From contig JAZSMT010000018.1 of assembly GCA_045536025.1 (NCBI GenBank), positions 1-30,844 on the forward strand: DNA of 30,844 bases. The letters are read 5' to 3'. A model generated the notes under the pieces. That model saw only the letters and a program-made list of their open reading frames with translations, searched no databases and was not told the origin of the DNA. This DNA comes from HGM11412 sp045536025 (GTDB lineage Bacteria; Bacillota; Clostridia; Christensenellales; Borkfalkiaceae). Made by a program: the position numbers and the translations under genes. Numbering within the stretch: the first letter of the stretch is position 1; every line of letters starts with the position of its first letter. This document shows, in pieces, positions 1 through 7,851 of this stretch.

Positions 1-65
1 AACTCCCACCACTTATATAATTTCGGGGATAGGTTGAAAAGGCATCGGCTTATCTTTGAAAGGAT

Positions 66-141
66 GCGGGAGTAGCTCAGTTGGTAGAGCACTGCCTTGC
101 CAAGGCAGTTGTCGCGGGTTCGAGTCCCGTTTCCCGCTCCA
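66..141 (+). tRNA. tRNA-Gly (GCC)
   Basis: Cloverleaf read directly. The 7-bp acceptor pairs GCGGGAG with TTCCCGC (one G-U). The D arm is AGCTCAGTTGGTAGAGC. The anticodon arm has loop TTGCCAA, giving anticodon GCC. The T arm has loop TTCGAGT, the discriminator base is T, and CCA is encoded at 139-141. A TATAAT hexamer at 16-21 could be its -10 element, but I see no convincing -35. A hairpin terminator follows directly. The last 16 bases (126-141) are repeated exactly at 264-279. Confidence 0.97.
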
Positions 142-145
142 CTAT

Positions 146-170
146 ACGCTTGCAATAGCAAGCGTTTTTT
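146..170 (+). terminator. Terminator of tRNA-Gly
   Basis: The stem ACGCTTGC / GCAAGCGT closes a four-base loop (AATA) and is followed by six T. It starts five bases after the encoded CCA, so it is the natural 3' end of the tRNA-Gly transcript. Confidence 0.85.
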
Positions 171-279
171 CGTTTCGCGAGAAACGGAACTCGAACTACG
201 TTCGGGCGTTAGCACGCCGCAACCCTTTTGTCCTTGCGGACATTTCCCCTAGCAGGGGAATCCCCCGTTTCCCGCTCCA
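171..279 (+). repeat. Palindrome-rich tRNA-Gly tail duplication
   Basis: Bases 264-279 repeat the last 16 bases of tRNA-Gly (126-141) exactly. Upstream, 181-196 is an inverted near-copy (15 of 16 bases) of the tRNA T-arm and acceptor region. The block also holds hairpin CGTTTC-GCGA-GAAACG (171-186), hairpin CGAAC-TAC-GTTCG (192-204), and the hairpin module at 205-264. That module starts right after a GTTCG that corresponds to the T-loop. No coding sequence is apparent. It could be a relic of integration at the tRNA or a small palindromic mobile element. The structure is seen directly; the origin is inference. Confidence 0.7.
205..264. repeat. Hairpin module, copy 1
   Basis: Three successive hairpins are visible: GGCGT-TAGC-ACGCC (205-218), TGTCC-TTGC-GGACA (229-242), and one with arms TTCCCCT / AGGGGAA around AGC (244-260). 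The segments 218-232 and 239-264 are identical to 9476-9490 and 9496-9521. Where the copies differ, base pairing is kept, which suggests selection on structure. Confidence 0.75.
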
Positions 280-286
280 AAACGAA

Positions 287-312
287 AAGCAGTCGAAAGG
301 ATTGCTTTTTTT
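287..312 (+). terminator. Terminator-like hairpin after the tRNA-tail copy
   Basis: The stem AAGCAGTC / GATTGCTT (one G-U pair) closes a short GAAAG loop and is followed by a T run. It sits just after the duplicated tRNA tail, as a terminator would after a real tRNA gene. Confidence 0.65.
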
Positions 313-411
313 ATTGCCCAAAAAAGTGGGGATAAACGCCCGTATTTATAAAAAATTTTGTGAAGTGTTGCTCATTTCAGTCGTAAAATTCCACAAATTC
401 CGCCAAAACGC

Positions 412-440
412 TTGTAATATAGATTAAATTAGTATATACT
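412..440 (+). promoter_or_regulatory. Predicted promoter of the polysaccharide operon
   Basis: TTGTAA (412-417), 17 bases, TATACT (435-440), about 100 bases before the first gene. The -10 lies in overlapping AT palindromes: AGTATAT / ATATACT arms at 431-449 and AATATACT / AGTATATT arms at 442-460. These could be an operator or simply AT-rich sequence. It is the only good sigma-A-like match I found ahead of the operon. Confidence 0.5.
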
Positions 441-538
441 TAATATACTAAAAGTATATTATGCTGTTTTATTTTTAATTTTGTAACATACTAATGACAA
501 ATATCATAGCGTATATGAGGTACTTGCGAGGAGATTTT

Positions 539-1204
539 ATGTATAAGTATTTTCTAAAAAGAGTTTTTGATTTTATCTTATCTTTAGTTGCAATTATCGT
601 TTTAGCGTTACCTATGCTTATTATTGCACTACTTATAAAGATTGACAGTAAAGGCCCCGTTTTTTTTAAGCAAAAAAGAATAGGTAAAAATAAAAAGCAT
701 TTTACCATACTTAAATTTAGGACTATGAGGACGGATACTCCGCCAGATGCTCCTACGCACGAGCTTTCAGATCCTGAAAAGTGGATAACAAAAGTTGGTA
801 AATTTTTGCGCAAAACGTCGCTTGACGAGCTTCCACAGGTATTTAATATTTTTGTGGGTCAAATGTCGATTATAGGTCCTCGCCCAGCACTTTGGAATCA
901 GTACGATTTAATTGAAGAAAGAGATAAGTATGGTGCTAACGCTGTAAGACCAGGTCTTACCGGTTGGGCACAAATTAACGGTAGAGATGAGCTTGAAATT
1001 CCTGTTAAAGCAAAATTTGACGGCGAGTACGTTCAAAAAATGGGTTTTTTCTTTGATTGTAAGTGTTTTTTCGGTACGTTTATATCCGTTTTGAAAAGCG
1101 ATGGTGTTGTTGAAGGTGGAACGGGTGAACTCAACAAAGAAAAGAAAGAGGATGCCTCTAATGGCGTTAACGAAAGCGAAAAGGATGAGAAGACAGATAA
1201 ATGA
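539..1204 (+). CDS. Sugar-phosphate transferase (initiating transferase, bacterial sugar transferase family)
   Basis: Likely primes polysaccharide assembly by moving a sugar-1-phosphate from a UDP-sugar onto undecaprenyl phosphate at the inner leaflet. The 221-aa protein is the short monotopic form (PglC/EpsL-like): one hydrophobic membrane segment at about 11-33, then the catalytic domain. Family motifs are KFRTM (59-63), DELPQ with the catalytic Asp-Glu pair (96-97), GPRP (113-116) and PGLTGW (138-143). The C-terminal 30 residues are a charged tail. I chose ATG 539 because GAGGAG lies just upstream (528-533); an in-frame ATG at 494 has no comparable site. It is the first gene of the operon and overlaps the next by ATGA. 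The sugar transferred cannot be read from the sequence. Confidence 0.93.
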   Translation: MYKYFLKRVFDFILSLVAIIVLALPMLIIALLIKIDSKGPVFFKQKRIGKNKKHFTILKFRTMRTDTPPDAPTHELSDPEKWITKVGKFLRKTSLDELPQVFNIFVGQMSIIGPRPALWNQYDLIEERDKYGANAVRPGLTGWAQINGRDELEIPVKAKFDGEYVQKMGFFFDCKCFFGTFISVLKSDGVVEGGTGELNKEKKEDASNGVNESEKDEKTDK

Positions 1205-2022
1205 AATACTCCGTGTTAATGTCGGTTTATAAAAACGATAATCCTAAATATTTAGCTTTGGCTTTAGAAAGTATTTACGAAAAGCAAACTCGAAAGCCCG
1301 ATGAAATCGTCGTTGTGTTTGACGGTCCTTTGACGGAAGAGCTTTACGCCGTATTAGATGATTTTTATAAAGGTAAAGAGGGAATCGTTTTTTATTATTC
1401 GCAAGAGGAAAATAAGGGATTGGGTGAAGCACTTAAAATAGGCTCTGAAAAATGCACGGGCGACTATATTTTGCGAATGGATTCTGACGATATAAGCGAC
1501 CCTACGCGATTTGAAAAACAGATTGCGTACGTTGAAGAACATCCTGAAATTGACGTTCTTGGAACGGATATTGCTGAATTTCAAGAGAGTGAACTTGAAG
1601 AGAATAAAAGAACTCGTGTATGCCCTGCTGATCATGATGCCATAGTTAAAATGGGAAAAAAGAGAAATCCTATGAATCATGTAACTGCTTGTATAAAAAG
1701 TGAAGCACTTAAAAAATGCGGTGGATACGAAACGTTATTATTGCTAGAAGATTATTATTTATGGCTTAAAATGATAGTTTCGGGATGCAAGCTTGCAAAC
1801 ATAAACGAGTCTTTGGTATACGTAAGAGTTGGAAACGGTTTTGATTCTAAACGAAGCTCAAAAAAGAGAATAGAAGGCTGGAAAGTTATACAGCAGTTTA
1901 TGTTAAAAAACGGCATGATTACAAAAATTCAAGCGAGTATGAATATGTTTTATATTCGCGCATTTGTAGGCACGCCCGTATGGCTTAAAAAATTTTTATA
2001 CGATAAAATTTTGAGAAAGTAA
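1201..2022 (+). CDS. Family 2 glycosyltransferase
   Basis: A 273-aa GT-A fold glycosyltransferase, predicted to act on the cytoplasmic face and add one sugar to the undecaprenyl-linked repeat unit. The N-terminus MKYSVLMSVYKND is typical of GT2. The nucleotide-sugar and metal site is DSDD (94-97), and the likely catalytic-base region is LLEDYYLW (about 181-188). The C-terminus resembles rhamnosyl- or galactosyl-transferase-type GT2 proteins in capsule loci, but neither donor nor acceptor can be assigned. Its ATG overlaps the TGA of the priming transferase (ATGA), so translation is probably coupled. Confidence 0.9.
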   Translation: MKYSVLMSVYKNDNPKYLALALESIYEKQTRKPDEIVVVFDGPLTEELYAVLDDFYKGKEGIVFYYSQEENKGLGEALKIGSEKCTGDYILRMDSDDISDPTRFEKQIAYVEEHPEIDVLGTDIAEFQESELEENKRTRVCPADHDAIVKMGKKRNPMNHVTACIKSEALKKCGGYETLLLLEDYYLWLKMIVSGCKLANINESLVYVRVGNGFDSKRSSKKRIEGWKVIQQFMLKNGMITKIQASMNMFYIRAFVGTPVWLKKFLYDKILRK

Positions 2023-2040
2023 TTAATTTGGGGTTAAAGT

Positions 2041-2856
2041 ATGACGCTACAGCAAGAAAAATTAGTAAAAATGTTGGCTTGGTTTCATGATTTTTGCAAC
2101 AAAAATAATTTGAGGTATTATATAATAGCTGGGACAATGCTTGGTGCAGTTAGACACGGAGGTTTTATTCCGTGGGATGACGATATTGACGTCGGAATGC
2201 CCAGAAGCGACTATGAAAAATTACGCGAGTTGTCTAAAAAAATAAATGAAAACGGTTATATATTTGAGTATCCTAGCGATAACAACAAAGAATATCCATA
2301 CTTGATTGCAAAGCTTTATGATACTTCAACCACACTTATAGAAAAACAACGCTATCCTATTAAAAGAGGCATTTATATAGATATTTTTCCTATAGATGGA
2401 ATTGGAAATTTGCCTGAAGAATTAGAGGCTAACTATAAGCCGTTTAGTAGAAATTTTAAATTGTACTTAACGATCACAGGTGCTTTTTTAAAACGAAGAG
2501 GTTTTAAAAAGAATTTAGCTGTTTTTATTGGGCGCTTAATATCTCCGCTTTTTATAAAACGTAGCAACCTTCAAAGAAAGATAGACAAACTTTGTACAAG
2601 ATTTGATTTTGATAATTCAAATTACGTAAGCAATTTGATGGGTGGGTCTGGTCTTAAAGGCATAGTTCCTCAAGATTATTTTGGTAATCCTACGTTAATC
2701 AATTTTCAGGGATTGGAGGTTTACGGTTTAGAAAAACCTGATTTTTACTTAAAAAAAATGTATGGTAACTATATGGAGCTTCCACCAGTTGAAAAAAGAG
2801 TATCGCTTCACGATGCGCTGAAATGTGATCTTAACAAGTCGTTTTTAGGCAGTTAA
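2041..2856 (+). CDS. LicD-family phosphotransferase
   Basis: LicD proteins move a phospho-alcohol (for example phosphocholine) from a CDP-activated donor onto glycans; the fold is shared with fukutin-type ribitol-phosphate transferases. The 271-aa protein shows the family signature GTMLGAVRHGGFIPWDDDID at about 31-50, with the metal-binding aspartate cluster DDDID at 46-50. There is no signal peptide, so it should act in the cytoplasm on the lipid-linked unit. The next gene is a TagD-like CDP-alcohol synthase, which suggests the donor is CDP-glycerol or a similar compound rather than CDP-choline. I see no LicA or LicC homologue in the window. Family assignment is firm; the substrate is inference. 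Confidence 0.9.
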   Translation: MTLQQEKLVKMLAWFHDFCNKNNLRYYIIAGTMLGAVRHGGFIPWDDDIDVGMPRSDYEKLRELSKKINENGYIFEYPSDNNKEYPYLIAKLYDTSTTLIEKQRYPIKRGIYIDIFPIDGIGNLPEELEANYKPFSRNFKLYLTITGAFLKRRGFKKNLAVFIGRLISPLFIKRSNLQRKIDKLCTRFDFDNSNYVSNLMGGSGLKGIVPQDYFGNPTLINFQGLEVYGLEKPDFYLKKMYGNYMELPPVEKRVSLHDALKCDLNKSFLGS

Positions 2857-2875
2857 GTAAAGGAGAAATGGTTTA

Positions 2876-3310
2876 ATGAAAATTGGATATACATGTGGCG
2901 TATTTGATTTGTTTCACGTTGGGCACTTAAATTTACTAGAAAAATGCAAAAAATCTTGCGATTATTTGATAGTGGGGGTTTGCTCTGACGAATATGTTAG
3001 GGAATGTAAAAAAACGGAACCTATTATTAGCGAGAAAGATAGAACTAGAATATTAAATGCTTTAAAATGTGTTGACAAAGCTGAAGTCGTTTCTATAGAA
3101 GAAACTACAGATAAACTTTTGGCGTGGAATAGATTTAACTTTAACGTTCTTTTTTCGGGTAGTGATTGGAAAGGAACGCCACGTTTTTTAGAAACGGAAA
3201 AACAATTTAAAGATAAAAATATAGATCTTCAGATTGTTTTTTTTGATTATACCGTAGGGGTTTCAACAAGCGATATAAAAACTAGTTTACAAGATAAAAA
3301 TGGAAAATAA
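2876..3310 (+). CDS. Glycerol-3-phosphate cytidylyltransferase-like protein (TagD/TarD type)
   Basis: Predicted to join CTP and an alcohol phosphate, classically sn-glycerol-3-phosphate, giving a CDP-alcohol and pyrophosphate. The 144-aa length fits the family (about 130 aa). Motifs are the nucleotidyltransferase HxGH as HVGH (14-17), RTRIL (56-60) and a variant of the ISTSxIK signature, VSTSDIK (129-135). The ribosome site AAAGGAG is good. Placement directly after the LicD gene suggests it makes the donor for that enzyme. Another small alcohol phosphate is possible, since this fold covers several CDP-alcohol synthases. Confidence 0.85.
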   Translation: MKIGYTCGVFDLFHVGHLNLLEKCKKSCDYLIVGVCSDEYVRECKKTEPIISEKDRTRILNALKCVDKAEVVSIEETTDKLLAWNRFNFNVLFSGSDWKGTPRFLETEKQFKDKNIDLQIVFFDYTVGVSTSDIKTSLQDKNGK

Positions 3311-3318
3311 AAAATAAG

Positions 3319-4401
3319 ATGGTAATTTTACATATTGCGTCAATTAAAAACGATCCTTACAACGGAGTATGCGTTGCTGTTCCTCAACACGTTATTTCGC
3401 AAAGTAAATATGCTACAGTTGCATTATTCAACGTTAGAAACGAAAAAATTAGTGGGCTTGAAAATCAAATATTTCTTAATGATGAATTTTCGCTTGATAG
3501 GCTTGTGGAGCCTTTTAATAAGCCAGATTTAGTAGTTTTTCATGAGGTATATATCTCTAAATATTTAAAAATTGCTAAACATCTTCGCAAAACAAGTATT
3601 CCTTACGTTGTTGTTCCTCATGGTTCTATAACTTGTACTGCTCAGTCTAAGAAAAAACTAAAAAAACTTATAGCAAATTTATTGTTTTTTAACCGCTTTA
3701 TTAAGGGTGCAAAGGCTATACAATTCTTATCTGAAAAAGAACTTGAAAACACTAAATTTAAAAGTAGCAAGTTTATAGGCACTAACGGTATTAATATGCC
3801 GTTGAAAAAAAAGACCGAATTTAGAAAAACTGGCAGAAAACTCGTATACGTAGGTAGGTTTGAAGTTTTTGTTAAGGGTTTAGATTTACTCGTTGAAGCG
3901 ATAAATAAGGTGTCATCGCTTATGAGAGAAAGCGGTTCACGTTTATATATTTACGGACCAAATATTTTGGGTAGGTTAGAACAGCTTCAGGACTTAATTT
4001 ATAAAAATAACGTACAAGACATAATTGTTTTGTGTGATCCGATACGAGGTAAAGAAAAGGAGGACGTTTTATTAGATGCTGACGCGTTTATTCAAACATC
4101 GCGGTCGGAGGGTTTGCCTGTGGGGATTTTGGAAGCATTGTCTTATGGGCTTCCTTGTATAGTTACTGAGGGCACTACATTAAAAGAATTAATAGATACA
4201 TCAAGTGCCGGTTTTGGAGCAGAAACAAATGCAGAGTCTATTGCCCAAAAAATTGAGGAGTTTTTATTGGCAAAAGATTTACTTTTAATTTCGGATAATG
4301 CAGTAAAATGCATTGAAGAAAATTATACGTGGGATAAAATATCAAAAGATGTTATTAATAAATATTTAAAGATTATAAGAAGTTCAAAACGAAAAGGGTA
4401 G
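3319..4401 (+). CDS. Family 4 (GT-B) glycosyltransferase
   Basis: A 360-aa retaining GT-B glycosyltransferase, predicted to extend the lipid-linked repeat unit in the cytoplasm. The C-terminal nucleotide-sugar domain opens at KLVYVGRFE (about 174-182). The donor-binding stretch SEGLPVGILEAL (263-274) carries the E-x7-E pattern typical of GT4. The N-terminal half holds the acceptor domain, with VVPHGS at 98-103. The ribosome site is weak (AAAATAAG), only eight bases after the previous stop, so coupling is likely. The sugar cannot be assigned. Confidence 0.9.
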   Translation: MVILHIASIKNDPYNGVCVAVPQHVISQSKYATVALFNVRNEKISGLENQIFLNDEFSLDRLVEPFNKPDLVVFHEVYISKYLKIAKHLRKTSIPYVVVPHGSITCTAQSKKKLKKLIANLLFFNRFIKGAKAIQFLSEKELENTKFKSSKFIGTNGINMPLKKKTEFRKTGRKLVYVGRFEVFVKGLDLLVEAINKVSSLMRESGSRLYIYGPNILGRLEQLQDLIYKNNVQDIIVLCDPIRGKEKEDVLLDADAFIQTSRSEGLPVGILEALSYGLPCIVTEGTTLKELIDTSSAGFGAETNAESIAQKIEEFLLAKDLLLISDNAVKCIEENYTWDKISKDVINKYLKIIRSSKRKG

Positions 4402-4404
4402 ATT

Positions 4405-5958
4405 ATGAGTAAAACAAATAAAACAATTGAAAAACTTACAAATAAAATTATGTCGTTTTTTAAATTTAAAAGGTTTTTTTGTAAAGAAAATTTATATAAG
4501 ATGAAAAACACTTCAACCTTATTAAATTTTGCATTAATAATTTTTTCGCTATTAACTATTTTTCTTATAATATTTGATTTTTCAAAGCCAGAGTATTATA
4601 ATGCTTTATTCTTGTTGCCTTTAACTTTTATTTTTATTTCAGTTGTTTACTCTAAGTTATATAAGTTAATTCCTTCTAATTTGGGTGTTTCTCTTATCTT
4701 AGCATTGTTTTTTGTAAGAATGGTGCTGTCTCCTTTTTTTATGTGTTTAGGGTCTTATCAAGTAACTATTAATCATAATATTGATCAAAATACAATATAT
4801 GCTATTGGATTAGTTTGTTATGAAGCATTATTGGTTTTCTTTTTCCTATATTACGTTAATTTTATGAAAACTTCTAAAGTTAACATAGGGAATGTCACAT
4901 TGAAGAAAAATGAAAGTAGAAAGTCAACTAGGATTTTTAGTTTCGAATTTTCTAAAAACAAACAATTTATTATTTATTCGGCATTGATAGCTTCTATTTT
5001 AATTTTAATTATAATTTCAGTTATAATAGTGCCTGATATTTTGAGTGGATTTCGACCTATTACCGATATGGTTAATCCAAATTTTTCAAGTTTTGAAGAT
5101 GCTTATTTGGTAACTAAATTTGGTACTACATTTATTAAAAAATTAGCAATTGTTGTTGGAATATATTTAATACGTGCTATTTGCATATTGCTACCGACAT
5201 ATGTTTTAGTTGTTATATCTAAATTAAATAATCAATCGATTATGAATAAAATTTTGTCATGGTTGGTTTGTTTTATACCACTATTGTGTGTAGGTGGGAC
5301 AATTGCTCAATCACTTATATATGTGGTTGTGTTGATATTGTTAAGAAGTTTTTTATATCCATCGAAAAACACTTATAAGATATTGTTTGCTGTGGGAGCA
5401 ACTTGTTGTATATTTATTTTTGCTTACTGGACAATGCGAGAAATAATGACTGAAGGCGAAGATTTTTTAGGTGATTTTTCAAAAAGGTTTAGTGCTTATT
5501 TTTCTGGTGTTAATATAGTATCAGGGACATTCAATATGCCTATAACTGCAAAAAATCAAATTACTTATTTCATCTACGATTATTTATCAACAATGCCTTT
5601 TGGGAATACGGTGTTTGGGCTTGATTCATCCATACCATCTATTCATGTTTTCTTTAACAACTGTAATTTAACTCAAGGTCAAATTCCGACGACTATAGGT
5701 ATGGGATATTATTACTTCGGGTTTTTGTTTGCTCCTATATACTCATTAATATTTGCAATAGTAGTTAACTTATTTTCTATTAAAATATATAGAGTTAGAA
5801 ATCCATTTACTATTATGAGGTATCTTCTTACCATTATTTGGTTCAGTATGGGAATAGTAATGTATAACATTGAAATAACGTTAACTAATTATTTTACAAT
5901 TATATTACCTTTATACATTATGGAATTAGTATCTTTTAAGCGAGAGGAACTGCTGTGA
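4405..5958 (+). CDS. Polytopic membrane protein, probable oligosaccharide repeat-unit polymerase (Wzy-like)
   Basis: A 517-aa protein with roughly ten to twelve hydrophobic segments from about residue 35 to 510, after a basic cytoplasmic N-terminus. A long non-membrane stretch around 330-430 could be the large periplasmic-type loop seen in Wzy polymerases. Wzy proteins join flipped repeat units outside the membrane, and their sequences are poorly conserved, so the call rests on topology and on a locus with priming transferase, several glycosyltransferases and a flippase. The gene is markedly AT-rich. Its TGA overlaps the GTG start of the next gene. A second candidate polymerase is at 6697; one of the two may act as a ligase. 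Confidence 0.65.
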   Translation: MSKTNKTIEKLTNKIMSFFKFKRFFCKENLYKMKNTSTLLNFALIIFSLLTIFLIIFDFSKPEYYNALFLLPLTFIFISVVYSKLYKLIPSNLGVSLILALFFVRMVLSPFFMCLGSYQVTINHNIDQNTIYAIGLVCYEALLVFFFLYYVNFMKTSKVNIGNVTLKKNESRKSTRIFSFEFSKNKQFIIYSALIASILILIIISVIIVPDILSGFRPITDMVNPNFSSFEDAYLVTKFGTTFIKKLAIVVGIYLIRAICILLPTYVLVVISKLNNQSIMNKILSWLVCFIPLLCVGGTIAQSLIYVVVLILLRSFLYPSKNTYKILFAVGATCCIFIFAYWTMREIMTEGEDFLGDFSKRFSAYFSGVNIVSGTFNMPITAKNQITYFIYDYLSTMPFGNTVFGLDSSIPSIHVFFNNCNLTQGQIPTTIGMGYYYFGFLFAPIYSLIFAIVVNLFSIKIYRVRNPFTIMRYLLTIIWFSMGIVMYNIEITLTNYFTIILPLYIMELVSFKREELL

Positions 5959-6677
5959 AGTTAAAGGAAATTCACTATTGTTGGTTTGGTAAAGGTAAAA
6001 AGTCAAAGCTCATTCGTAGATGTATAAGAAGCTGGAAAAAGTTTTGCCCTGATTATCAAATTAAAGAATGGAATGAAGATAATTTTGATATAAATTGCTG
6101 TAAGTACGTTCAAGAGGCATATAACGCTAAAAAATGGGCGTTTGTTTCTGATGCTTGTAGATTTTGGGTTTTATATAATTACGGCGGTATATATCTTGAT
6201 ACCGACGTTGAGCTTATAAAGCCTATAGACGATTTGCCTGAAAATTTTGTCGGATTTGAAAGAGTAGGCGTAGTCGCTAGCGGTCTTATACGCGGGGCTG
6301 AAAAGGGCGATAAGATTTGTAAAGAAATGTACGATTCTTATTTAGAGGATTCATTTGTTAATAAAGATGGCACGTTGAATTTGTGCACCGTATGCGAAAG
6401 GGAATCAGGCTTACTTAAAAAATATGGGCTTAAGGATATTGATGAGATTCAACTTGTAGAAGGTACGACTGTTTATCCTACAAGGTTTTTTTGCCCTATA
6501 GATATTGAAACGGGTAAACTCACAGTAACTGAAGATACGTATTCCATACATCGATACGCAGCAAGTTGGGAAACTCCGATGAATAGATTCCGCGGAAAGG
6601 TATATTTTTTGCTTATAAAAATATTCGGAGAAAAAATTGCTAATAAGATAAGGAAGATACTTGGAAGAAAAAATTAA
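5955..6677 (+). CDS. GT32-type glycosyltransferase with DXD motif
   Basis: A 240-aa protein matching the DXD-containing sugar-transferase family related to yeast OCH1 and the clostridial toxin glucosyltransferases. The N-terminus IHYCWFG (6-12) is typical. SDACR (65-69) and YGGIYLDTDVE (76-86) contain the metal- and nucleotide-binding DTD (82-84). It should add a sugar to the repeat unit at the cytoplasmic face. GTG 5955 is chosen as start: it overlaps the upstream TGA and has GAGAGGAAC in front. Its base composition is less AT-rich than the membrane protein genes on either side. Confidence 0.88.
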   Translation: MKLKEIHYCWFGKGKKSKLIRRCIRSWKKFCPDYQIKEWNEDNFDINCCKYVQEAYNAKKWAFVSDACRFWVLYNYGGIYLDTDVELIKPIDDLPENFVGFERVGVVASGLIRGAEKGDKICKEMYDSYLEDSFVNKDGTLNLCTVCERESGLLKKYGLKDIDEIQLVEGTTVYPTRFFCPIDIETGKLTVTEDTYSIHRYAASWETPMNRFRGKVYFLLIKIFGEKIANKIRKILGRKN

Positions 6678-6696
6678 TTTTAAATGGGAGGATATT

Positions 6697-7851
6697 ATGA
6701 ACGCCAAACTAATTTCTTTGAAAAAAACAAATATTTTCTCCCATATGTTTTCTTTTTTTATTTGCTTGAATTATTTAATTTTATTGAGCGATAATTTATT
6801 TAAATTTGCTGAAAACTATCTAATATATGTATATGTTATTTTAATCGTTGCACACGCGTTTAAATTTATAAAATTTGATGCTAAGAATTTACTAGTTTTA
6901 TTATTAAACGTATTTTTTTGTATTGTTTCGGTATTTTTTAACGGTGGTGGATTAGGAAGTGCAATATGTTATATTATCATTGTTGGTTTATTATCCGTTG
7001 TGTCGGAGACTCAATTCAAGCAGATTGACTTTATAATTATTAGCGTAGCTAGTGCACTGTGTTTATTAATACTAGGTGTGTATAGTTTTATTTACGTTAA
7101 TTTGCAAATTAAATCTGATGTAATTAACCCAAACACTTACGCACAGTTTTTGCTTTTTTCATTTTTTTTGACTGTATGTTTTTTCAATCTAAAATTTAAA
7201 AACAAACTGTTTGAGAATATATTATTTATTATTACTGCTATAATTGTTGGCGTGTTTATTATGAATTTTAAGTCTAGGGGTGCGTTGTCAGCTTTAGTTG
7301 TTTTTTCAATAATGTATTTCTTGCCGAGAAAATGGTTTGTTAAAAAAACTTTTTGCTTAATAATAATCGTTGGTTTTATTTTACAAATAATGATACCTTA
7401 TTTATATCTATTGCTTTATAATAATGTAAAAGAATTTGAATTTTTAGGAAAAGATTTATTTTCTCGCAGAATTGTTTGGGATAGTATGATTAGAGAGTTT
7501 ACGAGCAGTCCGTTCAATTATTTAACTGGCGTTGGTTCTGATTTTAACGTAATAGGTTATGGTAAAATTAATACTCATAATTTGGCTTGGCACTTAGCAT
7601 TTTGCTTTTCTCCAGCAGTTTTAATCTTATATTTATTGATTACTTTAATTACGATAAAAAGATGTGAGATTAAAGATGATATTCAATATAAATGTGTACT
7701 TGCATTTACTTCAAGTGTCATAGTAATGGGCTTGTTTGAGGTCGTAGTTTTCTACGTTCCCATACTTATATTTACGGTAATTTTATTTGGAGTTGCATTT
7801 AATCGTAAAGTAGAGGAAAAAAAAGATGCAAAAAACGTCTCGTGTAACTAA
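6697..7851 (+). CDS. O-antigen ligase/polymerase-like membrane protein
   Basis: A 384-aa hydrophobic protein with about ten to twelve predicted membrane segments and a larger extracytoplasmic loop around residues 245-300. That loop includes FSRRIVWDSM and LTGVGSDF, resembling the RxxxW and GxG region of the WaaL/Wzy (O-antigen ligase) family. It may polymerise repeat units or attach the finished chain to a cell-wall acceptor. ATG 6697 is preferred over an in-frame TTG at 6661 because GGGAGG (6686-6691) precedes it at good spacing. The gene overlaps the flippase gene by 26 bases. Confidence 0.72.
   Translation: MNAKLISLKKTNIFSHMFSFFICLNYLILLSDNLFKFAENYLIYVYVILIVAHAFKFIKFDAKNLLVLLLNVFFCIVSVFFNGGGLGSAICYIIIVGLLSVVSETQFKQIDFIIISVASALCLLILGVYSFIYVNLQIKSDVINPNTYAQFLLFSFFLTVCFFNLKFKNKLFENILFIITAIIVGVFIMNFKSRGALSALVVFSIMYFLPRKWFVKKTFCLIIIVGFILQIMIPYLYLLLYNNVKEFEFLGKDLFSRRIVWDSMIREFTSSPFNYLTGVGSDFNVIGYGKINTHNLAWHLAFCFSPAVLILYLLITLITIKRCEIKDDIQYKCVLAFTSSVIVMGLFEVVVFYVPILIFTVILFGVAFNRKVEEKKDAKNVSCN

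Noticed and set aside
171..279. CRISPR-like or integron-like array
   Set aside because: Only one copy per site, repeats are hairpins of differing sequence, no spacer series and no cas or integrase genes in the window.
56..427. Open frame of 123 codons across tRNA-Gly and the tail duplication
   Set aside because: It reads through the tRNA, two terminators and the hairpin elements, and has no ribosome site or protein-like composition.
431..460. Overlapping AT palindromes as a proven operator
   Set aside because: Short AT-only inverted repeats are expected by chance in this AT-rich stretch; kept only as a remark in the promoter entry.
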